DNA from: Deltaproteobacteria bacterium | GTDB lineage: Bacteria > Desulfobacterota > DSM-4660 > Desulfatiglandales > HGW-15 | Assembly (NCBI GenBank): GCA_019307805.1 | Contig: JAFDIX010000343.1 | Span: 1 to 5,006 of the forward strand | Direction: 5' to 3' | Length of the DNA: 5,006 bases | Shown here: positions 1 through 5,006 of the stretch, piece by piece | Layout: every line of letters starts with the position of its first letter | How positions within the stretch are numbered: position 1 is the stretch's first letter | The notes under the pieces: model-generated | Databases searched by the model: none | The model's input: the letters and a program-made list of their open reading frames with translations, nothing else | What the model was told of the DNA's origin: nothing | Translations under genes and position numbers: made by a program

Positions 1-1
1 G

Positions 2-61
2 GCTTCTCGTGATGCCATGACCCGGAAGGCCGAAGGAAAGGCAGAAGCCTGGGTCCCTTAA
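2..61 (+). CDS. 3' end of an unidentified upstream gene (partial)
   Basis: The frame starting at base 2 is open from the window edge to a TAA at 59-61, giving 19 residues that end in KAEAWVP. The other two forward frames hit stops within the first 18 bases, so this is the only frame that could be the tail of a rightward gene. The tail is short and rich in charged residues and alanine (RDAMTRKAEGKAEA), and I do not recognise the family. Its stop lies 15 bases before the TTG start of the next gene, which fits an operon. A chance open stretch of this length is possible, so confidence is modest. Confidence 0.4.
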   Translation, partial: ASRDAMTRKAEGKAEAWVP

Positions 62-66
62 GAGGG
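61..66 (+). promoter_or_regulatory. Ribosome binding site that decides the TTG start of tsaC
   Basis: The purine run AGAGGG lies 10 bases before TTG 77. An ATG at 69 is only 2 bases from this run and opens a frame that stops after six codons (TAA at 87-89), so TTG 77 is the sensible start. The run overlaps the stop codon of the upstream frame, which suggests coupled translation. Confidence 0.5.
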
Positions 67-76
67 ATATGAAACC

Positions 77-721
77 TTGTCTCTTGTAATCAAAACAGGA
101 AAAGATCCTGACGCGGTAATAGGAGAAGCCGCTCAAGTCATTTTAAAGGGGGGCGTAGTGGCTGTGCCCACGGAATCTTTTTACGGTCTTGCCGTGGATG
201 CCACCAACGAAAGAGCTATTAAACGCCTGCTGGAGGTCAAGAAAAGACCCCCCGATAACCCCATTCTCATCCTGGTTTCTTCCATCAGAGCACTTGAAAA
301 ACATGTCAGAGGCATTTCCACAATTGCACAGCAGCTTATGGAGAGGTTCTGGCCGGGAGGGCTCACTATTATTTTTGAGGCGGGTCCTGCAATATCACCC
401 CTCTTAACCGCCGGGACGGGAAAAATCGGGGTTCGGCTTTCCAGTCACCCGGTTCCTACCGAACTGTCAAAGATTGCAGGCGTTCCCATCACAGGCACCA
501 GCGCAAATCTTTCAGGCCGACCCGGGTGCGTAACAGGGGAAGAGATCATAAAGACCTTTGGAGACGGGGTGGACTTGACTCTGGATGACGGAGAAACTCA
601 GGGGGGCAGGGGCTCTACTATCCTGGATGCAACGGTAAACCCTCCCAAAATACTCAGGGAGGGCATGGTGACCCGTGATCAATTAGGCGAATTATTGTAT
701 TTTTCCAGAAATGAAAAATGA
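77..721 (+). CDS. tsaC: L-threonylcarbamoyladenylate synthase (TsaC/Sua5/YrdC family)
   Basis: This is a cytosolic enzyme that makes threonylcarbamoyl-AMP from threonine, bicarbonate and ATP. In the family, TsaD with its partners then transfers the group to A37 of ANN-decoding tRNAs (t6A). The 214 residues form one YrdC domain of usual length, without the C-terminal Sua5 extension. Visible family motifs are PTESFYGL (31-38), the basic KKRPPDNP (55-62), FWPGGLT (91-97), GVRLSSHP (118-125) and TSANLSG (141-147), with GRGSTILD (177-184) and LREGMV (193-198) near the end. The KxR and SxN nucleotide-site signatures are intact, which favours TsaC over the YciO paralogue. The start is TTG; an in-frame TAA at 59-61 rules out a longer protein, and AGAGGG lies 10 bases upstream. 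The stop overlaps the first possible ATG (711) of the next gene by 11 bases, so the two are probably cotranscribed. The symbol rests on motifs only. Confidence 0.93.
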   Translation: MSLVIKTGKDPDAVIGEAAQVILKGGVVAVPTESFYGLAVDATNERAIKRLLEVKKRPPDNPILILVSSIRALEKHVRGISTIAQQLMERFWPGGLTIIFEAGPAISPLLTAGTGKIGVRLSSHPVPTELSKIAGVPITGTSANLSGRPGCVTGEEIIKTFGDGVDLTLDDGETQGGRGSTILDATVNPPKILREGMVTRDQLGELLYFSRNEK

Positions 722-725
722 CAGC

Positions 726-737
726 GGAAGGGAAGGG
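726..737 (+). promoter_or_regulatory. Purine-rich ribosome binding site for the aminotransferase
   Basis: GGAAGGGAAGGG lies 9 bases before ATG 747. The alternative ATG 711 is preceded by a T-rich stretch and CCAGAA, with no clear Shine-Dalgarno match. This favours 747 as the main start. Confidence 0.5.
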
Positions 738-746
738 TGTTGCCCC

Positions 747-2114
747 ATGGTCGATAAAATATCATTAGATGTACCAATGCTTCGGATTCCTCATCCCGGC
801 CCAAAGACAATGGCCCATCTGGAACGGGTCAGGAGGGCCGAAGGTCAATCCGGTCTTACATTTGCCCTCAGCCCGGAAACGCTCGTCATGGAGCGTGCAC
901 AGGGATGGGCCGTTGAGGACATTGATGGAAATGTGTTTCTGGATTTCGTTGCAGGATTCGGATCACTCAACGCCGGTCACTGTCACCCCAGGGTGGTGAA
1001 GGCCATTCGGGATCAGGCCGTCAAACTGCACCAGGCAATGTCCGTTGCCGCGGAAGCACGCACCCAGCTTCTTGAAAAAATTCTCTCCCTTGTCCCCGGC
1101 CCTTCCGAAAAGAAAGTTCACTTTGCCACATCGGGGAGTGAGGCCGCTGAGATTGCCATCAAGCTTGCCCGCCGTGCAACGGGCCGGCATGAAATCATTG
1201 CCTTTGGGGGGGGATTTCATGGGCGTACCATGGGAGCCTTGAGCCTCATGGGACGAAAGAACCAGCGTGAAGGCCTGCCCGTCCTGGTACCCGGTGCCCA
1301 TCACATCCCCTACCCCTATCCCTACCGGAGTCCCTTTGGGCGTGAAGCAGAGACATGCATCGAGGGTACGATCCGGTACATGGAAGAGCTTCTGGGTAAT
1401 CCGGCCAGCGGTTGGGGTGAGGTGGCGGCTGTCATCCTGGAGCCGGTGCAGGGGAACGGGGGAATGATCCCCGCACCATTGGGATTCCTGCGCGCCTTAA
1501 GAGAACTTTGTGACCGTCATGGTCTGCTCCTTATTCTGGACGAAGTCATGAGCGGTTTCTGTCGCACGGGTGAGGTGTTCGCCTTTGAGCACGAACAAGG
1601 GGTAGAACCGGATCTGCTCGTATTGGGAAAGTCACTTTCCGGGGGCATCCCCCTGGCAGCCTGTGTCGCCAAAAGAAAAATTGCCGATGCCGCGGCGCCC
1701 GGGACTGAAAGTGGGACCTATTCCGGCAATGTTATTGCCTGTGCAGCCGGACTCGCCTCCATTGCCGTGTACGAGGATGAAGGCCTGAAGGAGCGTGCAA
1801 ACGAGATGGGGAGCTATTTCCTGGAGCGTTTAAACGGGCTCGCAGGAGAGTACGAAATGATTGGAGAAGTGAGAGGCCGCGGTCTCATGCTGGGTGTCGA
1901 ACTGGTTGCAGACCGCACCACCCGGGAGCCGCTGCCTGTTGCCAAGATGGCCTGTGAAACAGCCCTCAAAAAAGGCCTTCTCCTTTACCCCGGGGGGCAC
2001 TATGGGAATGTCATTGCCTTTCTCCCCCCACTTATTGTCGGGAAGGAACAAATAGACAGGGCAACGGCCATATTAGAGGAAGTTCTCCTGGAAGTTGAGA
2101 AGAATCCGAACTGA
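747..2114 (+). CDS. PLP-dependent class III aminotransferase (omega-amino acid type)
   Basis: This is a soluble fold-type I PLP enzyme that moves an amino group from a distal-amino or amino-acid donor to a 2-oxo acid. It belongs to the family of GabT, ArgD and EctB. From ATG 747 it has 455 residues, near the family norm. Motifs in order are FVAGFGSLNAGHCHP (67-81), SGSEA (129-133, PLP phosphate), FHGRT (157-161), PYPYPYRSPFG (188-198), EPVQG (232-236), LDEVMSGFCRTG (264-275, with Asp265 for the pyridine nitrogen), LGKSLSGG (293-300, with Lys295, bases 1629-1631, as the Schiff-base lysine), TYSGN (324-328) and GRGLMLGVEL (377-386). All key residues are present, so it should be active. An in-frame ATG at 711 would add 12 residues and overlap tsaC by 11 bases; I prefer 747 because of the purine-rich site before it. 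The PYPYPYRSPFG stretch resembles GabT-like enzymes more than ArgD, but the substrate cannot be fixed. A terminator follows directly. Confidence 0.93.
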   Translation: MVDKISLDVPMLRIPHPGPKTMAHLERVRRAEGQSGLTFALSPETLVMERAQGWAVEDIDGNVFLDFVAGFGSLNAGHCHPRVVKAIRDQAVKLHQAMSVAAEARTQLLEKILSLVPGPSEKKVHFATSGSEAAEIAIKLARRATGRHEIIAFGGGFHGRTMGALSLMGRKNQREGLPVLVPGAHHIPYPYPYRSPFGREAETCIEGTIRYMEELLGNPASGWGEVAAVILEPVQGNGGMIPAPLGFLRALRELCDRHGLLLILDEVMSGFCRTGEVFAFEHEQGVEPDLLVLGKSLSGGIPLAACVAKRKIADAAAPGTESGTYSGNVIACAAGLASIAVYEDEGLKERANEMGSYFLERLNGLAGEYEMIGEVRGRGLMLGVELVADRTTREPLPVAKMACETALKKGLLLYPGGHYGNVIAFLPPLIVGKEQIDRATAILEEVLLEVEKNPN

Positions 2115-2124
2115 TGAAGGTTGA

Positions 2125-2158
2125 CCGCTTCGTTGGAAGTCGGGAAGCGGCATTTTTT
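2125..2158 (+). terminator. Rho-independent terminator after the aminotransferase gene
   Basis: A perfect 7-bp stem (CCGCTTC at 2125-2131 with GAAGCGG at 2144-2150) encloses a 12-base loop and is followed by CA and six T. It begins 10 bases after the TGA stop of the aminotransferase. Read on the - strand, the hairpin is not followed by a T-run, so it should mainly end the rightward transcript. Confidence 0.8.
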
Positions 2159-2202
2159 GTCATTCCGGTTTTTACGAGTTCATCAAGGTTGGGAAAAAAG
2201 TT

Positions 2203-3447
2203 TTAGGGTCGCTTTGACTCGGGGGGACTTTGGTCCTCCAGTAGAAACGTTAGTGCAAAAATGAGAAGGCTCAAACCGCTTACAAAATAGACCGAGGCAT
2301 GGAAACTCCCGATCCAGTCCACCAGTGCTCCCACTGCCACGGGTCCCATAAATCCTCCGATTTCAGATATACTGAAAAATATCCCACCTGCAGACCCCAT
2401 ATATCTGGAGCCCACCTCGGGTGTGTCCATCAGGATGAGGGAAAAAAGAGGAAACAGGGTACATACAGACATCCCATACAAAGCCAGTCCCAGGTAGACA
2501 AAAACACCGTCATAATAAGCCACCGGCCAAGATGACAGGGCGATCACGAGAGTCATCCAGGCAATAAACCTGCCCCTGTAATGAGGCGGGACAAAGCGGG
2601 GGATGATCAAAAGAGCGGGTATCCCGGCAAGGAGGGGTATGGAGGAGGCAAAACCTGCCATGGTAGGGGAGAGACCTTTGGTTTCCAGGATTTTGGGAAG
2701 CCAGTTGGTAAAACCGTGATTAATGGCAAAGGAAAAGAGTCCGCACAGAAGCAGGATCCGGACATTTCTCACCCGGATGAGTTTCACGAAGACCCTTTTG
2801 ATCTCGTAACCGCCAGAGTCCGCTGACGCATCCGCCTCCCTGGCAAAGAACCACCATAATAAAGCAACACTTATTGTCAACACGCCAAAGCAGACAAAAG
2901 TGAGTCTCCAGCTATGCCCGGTCAGGGGCATGAAGACCTTGTTTGTGGCCGCAAGGGCAAAGGCTCCGCCCAGCCAGGGTCCTGTCATATAAATGCCGAC
3001 GGCTGTGCCTCGATCCTTCCCTTTAAACCAAAGAGAAATGGTTTTGGGACATCCGACAGAGATCATGGGGCCCCCTATACCGAAAAGCGACACCACAATG
3101 AGAAAGGTCCAGAATCCCGTCGTAAAATAGCGGAGGCCAATGGAGAGGGCCATCACAATGGTTCCAAAAAAGAGAGATCGGCGTATACCCCATTTGTCAA
3201 GGGCTGCCCCTGCAAGTGCTGCAGCAGCAATGAAGGTGAGCTGCCAGGACCCCAGAACGAGACCCATTTGGCTGTAGGTCATTTGAAGGTCTGCAATGAT
3301 GGGAGTGATCAGGGGAGATATGGATCGGTGGATCATTCCAAAAGATGCATAGACAAACCATACCAGGGCCAGCATGACCCATCTGTAGGAGCTCTCATCA
3401 GACGGCTTTGTTCGGTTTGTGCCCATCAAAAAATTATCTCTCACCAT
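2203..3447 (-). CDS. Major facilitator superfamily (MFS) transporter, 12 TM, substrate unknown
   Basis: This is an inner-membrane secondary transporter. From ATG 3447 it has 414 residues, normal for a 12-helix MFS protein. Hydrophobic segments lie at about 22-39, 62-82, 91-106, 110-132, 149-167, 180-201, 230-248, 262-283, 292-310, 315-339, 350-377 and 383-402, with a charged central loop at 202-229. The TM2-TM3 loop carries MFS motif A (GAALDKWGIRR, 80-90). TM5 carries TGPWLGG (155-161), which resembles the antiporter motif C (GPxxGG). The overall look recalls CynX/NimT-like or organic-anion carriers, but no residue fixes a substrate. Start choice: GTG 3465 (420 residues), ATG 3447 and ATG 3426 are all in frame. 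A GGTGAG stretch lies 10 bases before 3447, and all residues before TM1 are hydrophilic, so the fold does not depend on the choice. It follows the TPR gene on the same strand, so cotranscription is possible. Confidence 0.88.
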   Translation of the reverse strand: MVRDNFLMGTNRTKPSDESSYRWVMLALVWFVYASFGMIHRSISPLITPIIADLQMTYSQMGLVLGSWQLTFIAAAALAGAALDKWGIRRSLFFGTIVMALSIGLRYFTTGFWTFLIVVSLFGIGGPMISVGCPKTISLWFKGKDRGTAVGIYMTGPWLGGAFALAATNKVFMPLTGHSWRLTFVCFGVLTISVALLWWFFAREADASADSGGYEIKRVFVKLIRVRNVRILLLCGLFSFAINHGFTNWLPKILETKGLSPTMAGFASSIPLLAGIPALLIIPRFVPPHYRGRFIAWMTLVIALSSWPVAYYDGVFVYLGLALYGMSVCTLFPLFSLILMDTPEVGSRYMGSAGGIFFSISEIGGFMGPVAVGALVDWIGSFHASVYFVSGLSLLIFALTFLLEDQSPPESKRP

Positions 3448-3459
3448 TTCCGGGTATCT

Positions 3460-3479
3460 CACCACATGGAAACGTGGTG
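3460..3479 (-). promoter_or_regulatory. Inverted repeat overlapping the MFS leader and ribosome binding site
   Basis: CACCAC (3460-3465) and GTGGTG (3474-3479) are perfect 6-base inverted arms around an 8-base spacer, 13 bases upstream of ATG 3447. In the leftward mRNA the second arm supplies part of the GGTGAG ribosome binding site, so the hairpin could mask it. As DNA it could instead be an operator. Both roles are inferred from one short repeat. Confidence 0.3.
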
Positions 3480-3493
3480 CAAATAAGAAGCAG

Positions 3494-3513
3494 AAGACAT
3501 ATCAGCATGTCTT
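3494..3513 (-). terminator. Weak hairpin just after the TPR gene
   Basis: On the - strand a 7-bp stem, AAGACAT with ATGTCTT around a 6-base loop, begins at the last base of the TAA stop. It is AT-rich and is followed by CTGCTTCTTATTTG rather than a clean T-run. At best it is a weak terminator or an mRNA-end structure, and read-through into the MFS gene is likely. Confidence 0.3.
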
Positions 3514-4436
3514 TATCGACCCTGTTCCTGCGTCTCCAGTGCCCTGAGGAGGTTGTTCTTCGCGGTCATGAAGTCAGGTCGAATACGTAGTGCCTGTCGG
3601 AATTGTTTAATAGCCCCCTGAAGATTTCCCTTTTGCATCAGTGCAATTCCGAGATTGTTGTATGTCCCTGCATCATTGGGGTTCAGACGCAATTCCTTAA
3701 AATACTGCTCTATGGCCTCATCTACCCGTCCTTGTTTTTGGAGGGCAATACCCATGCGGTAGTGCGTTTTTTCTGAACTCGGATTAATACGCAATGCCTG
3801 TGTATACTGTTCAATGGCTTCATCTGTTCGCCCCAGCTTGGCCAGGCAGATGCCCATCTGGTAGTGGGCTCTCTCAAAATCGGGTTTTATACGCACTGCC
3901 TGCATGAAGTGTGTAATGGCTTCATCTGTCCTGCGCTGCAATTTAAGGGCAATACCCAGGTTGAAGTGTGCGAGTTCATCATGAGGTTTTATACTGAGGG
4001 CTTTTAAATAATAACCAATGGCCTCATCCGTCTGTTTCTGCTCCAGCAGAACATTCCCGAGATCGTAGTAGGTCTTTTCATAATCCGGGTTTACACGTAT
4101 TTCTTCCTTATAATGCTTTACAGCATCATCTAACTTGCCCTGTCTTCTGAATGCATGACCTATATTGAGGTGTGCTGTTCCATAACCAGGTTTTAAGCGT
4201 AATACCTCTAGATAGTGTGGGATGGCTTCCTCGGGCTTCCCCTGCCTTTGAAGAGCGAGGGCCAGATTGAAGCGGGGCCGTGCTTTTTGGGGGGATTTTT
4301 CCACACCATCACTATAGAAAGTGACCGTGTCTTTCCAGATTTCATTTCTTTGATAGGTCCAGTAGGAGAATAATACAATGACTCCACATAACACCGCGCT
4401 TACAAACCAGATGTGTTTTCCATAGCGGTACGCCAA
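3513..4436 (-). CDS. TPR-repeat protein, probably the C-terminal half of a frameshifted TMTC-like glycosyltransferase
   Basis: The ORF has 307 residues from a nominal TTG. It begins with a membrane segment (about 9-29), then TYQRNEIWKDTVTFY (27-41), the link that precedes the TPRs in TMTC-like proteins. Seven 34-residue TPR units follow in exact register at 52-289, each with the NLGIAL- and DEAI-type consensus, then a partial cap helix (290-303). TPR arrays bind proteins or peptides; in TMTC-like proteins they follow a GT-C membrane glycosyltransferase domain. The start is doubtful: TTG 4436 has no convincing ribosome binding site, there is no ATG near the N-terminus, and the frame is open back to about 4568, overlapping the preceding ORF. 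The membrane domain ends in the other frame 3 bases before TTG 4436. I therefore read this as the second half of one broken gene, although separate translation by reinitiation cannot be excluded. It is less GC-rich than the + strand genes. Confidence 0.82.
   Translation of the reverse strand: MAYRYGKHIWFVSAVLCGVIVLFSYWTYQRNEIWKDTVTFYSDGVEKSPQKARPRFNLALALQRQGKPEEAIPHYLEVLRLKPGYGTAHLNIGHAFRRQGKLDDAVKHYKEEIRVNPDYEKTYYDLGNVLLEQKQTDEAIGYYLKALSIKPHDELAHFNLGIALKLQRRTDEAITHFMQAVRIKPDFERAHYQMGICLAKLGRTDEAIEQYTQALRINPSSEKTHYRMGIALQKQGRVDEAIEQYFKELRLNPNDAGTYNNLGIALMQKGNLQGAIKQFRQALRIRPDFMTAKNNLLRALETQEQGR
3570..4283 (-). repeat. Seven tandem 102-bp units encoding TPR motifs
   Basis: The units lie at 4182-4283, 4080-4181, 3978-4079, 3876-3977, 3774-3875, 3672-3773 and 3570-3671. 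Each encodes 34 residues with no insertions between units. Some similarity remains at DNA level: ATGGCTTCATCTGT occurs in two neighbouring units one 102-base period apart (near 3814 and 3916), with a close variant near 4018. The repetition is coding and is not a CRISPR or satellite array. Confidence 0.88.
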
Positions 4437-4438
4437 AA

Positions 4439-5006
4439 TTACGACGGGTAGACCCCAAAGAACCAGATGATGCAGAATGAGATGAGGCGTTGAGACTTTG
4501 CCAGATAAAAGGCCAGACCAATCAGCCCAATGATTGCGAAGAGGGAGAGCAGCGTGGTTACGGGATCAATGAGGGAATGGGAGAGGGCAAAATCATAGTC
4601 AAGATTCAACCTTGAAGGATCAGGATAAAAAATCAGACTCAGGTAATAGATTACCACCCGGAATTGGGTCAGTACTCTTTCCACGAAGGTGAATTCATTG
4701 TTCGCGAAATCTCTTATCGAAAGTATCTTTTCCAGAGGCTGAGGGCCAAGAAAGAGAAACGCCATGAAAATCAGGAGGCCTAAAATTCCCAGCATATATT
4801 TGAGCTTATTGCCTAACCACGCCTTTTTAAGATCCTGAAAAAAATACCATTCGTAGAGGAAAACGAAAAAGGGCAGAGTGACGGCTGTCTGTTTGCAACC
4901 CAGGGCAAGTATCCAGGCCAGGGCTGCGCCGAGATACCACATGGTATGTAACCGGACCGGGGATAGGGCTTTATCAGAAGCCTTTCGTCCATCTGTTGGG
5001 GACGAA
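4439..5006 (-). CDS. Membrane domain of a TMTC-like GT-C glycosyltransferase (partial, cut by the window edge and ended early)
   Basis: The frame is open from the right edge to a TAA at 4439-4441, 188 codons. ATG 4942 is probably internal, since open sequence continues upstream of it (KALSPVRLHTM). Recognisable family stretches counted from ATG 4942 are the helix LGAALAWILALGCKQTAV (4-21), LPFFVFLYEWYFF (23-35), VLTQFRVVIYYLSLIFYP (89-106), LNLDYDFALSHSLIDPVTTL (112-131) and FCIIWFFGVYPS (156-167). In bacterial TMTC-like proteins, WFF leads into a conserved ESSIIP...EHRxYLPS segment and then more membrane helices. Here the ORF stops five residues after WFF, and the expected continuation resumes in the -1 frame. 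Proteins of this type are thought to transfer sugars from lipid carriers at the membrane; acceptor and sugar are unknown. Premature termination would leave it without the TPR domain. Confidence 0.75.
   Translation of the reverse strand, partial: SSPTDGRKASDKALSPVRLHTMWYLGAALAWILALGCKQTAVTLPFFVFLYEWYFFQDLKKAWLGNKLKYMLGILGLLIFMAFLFLGPQPLEKILSIRDFANNEFTFVERVLTQFRVVIYYLSLIFYPDPSRLNLDYDFALSHSLIDPVTTLLSLFAIIGLIGLAFYLAKSQRLISFCIIWFFGVYPS

Noticed and set aside
1..49. GGCTTCT at 1-7 and AGAAGCC at 43-49, a perfect 7-base inverted repeat
   Set aside because: The 35-base spacer is long, there is no T-run after it, and it lies inside a probable coding tail, so chance is the likeliest explanation.
963..1304. 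A 113-codon open frame on the - strand within the aminotransferase
   Set aside because: It is antisense to intact, motif-rich coding sequence and has no recognisable domain, so it is a frame shadow.
2914..3486. A 190-codon open frame on the + strand opposite the MFS gene
   Set aside because: It lies antisense to a clear 12-TM transporter. Its product is low-complexity and hydrophilic (many Gly, Lys, His, Ser), as expected from a shadow of membrane-protein codons, and no family is recognisable.
3452..3486. TTGCAC and AGATAC on the - strand, 17 bases apart, as a promoter for the MFS gene
   Set aside because: The -35 match is fair but AGATAC is a poor -10, and transcription would start almost on top of ATG 3447, so it is not good enough to annotate.
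3570..4283. Regular spaced repeats that could suggest a CRISPR array
   Set aside because: The 102-base period is an exact multiple of three, sits in an open frame and encodes canonical TPR motifs.
4439..4460. Programmed -1 ribosomal frameshift joining the membrane and TPR ORFs
   Set aside because: The nearby CTTTGGGG does not fit the X XXY YYZ slippery pattern in the reading frame, and the conserved segment is also missing, which slippage cannot explain. A deletion or assembly error fits better.

Overview
The window is a compact stretch of bacterial chromosome with no gene-free stretch longer than about 90 bases. It holds two genes read rightward (about 77-2114) and one or two genes read leftward (2203 to the right edge), which meet tail to tail around 2115-2202. 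The gene content suggests a Gram-negative, possibly anaerobic, Desulfobacterota/Deltaproteobacteria-like organism. That is an inference: large TMTC-like membrane glycosyltransferases with C-terminal TPR arrays, like the one on the right, are common there. No rRNA or other phylogenetic marker is present to confirm it.

Left half, + strand. Bases 2-61 look like the last codons of a gene entering from the left. A TTG-initiated TsaC/YrdC-type L-threonylcarbamoyladenylate synthase (77-721) follows, which makes the intermediate for the t6A37 modification of tRNA. Next is a PLP-dependent class III (omega) aminotransferase (best start 747, end 2114). The close packing suggests one transcript, closed by a good intrinsic terminator at 2125-2158. 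The two enzymes have no obvious metabolic link.

Right half, - strand. A GT-C glycosyltransferase-like membrane protein enters from the right edge and stops at 4439. It is followed directly, in the -1 frame, by an ORF (4436-3513) with one membrane segment and seven exact 34-residue TPR units. Together the two ORFs look like one TMTC-like protein broken by a frameshift at about 4440, with about 20-25 residues of the usual conserved segment apparently missing at the junction. Downstream on the same strand is a 12-TM major facilitator transporter (about 3447-2203) of unknown substrate. A small inverted repeat overlaps its leader and its likely ribosome binding site.

I see no mobile element, CRISPR, tRNA, phage or defence gene, and nothing that amounts to a new multi-gene system. 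The most notable item is the broken or split glycosyltransferase-TPR gene.
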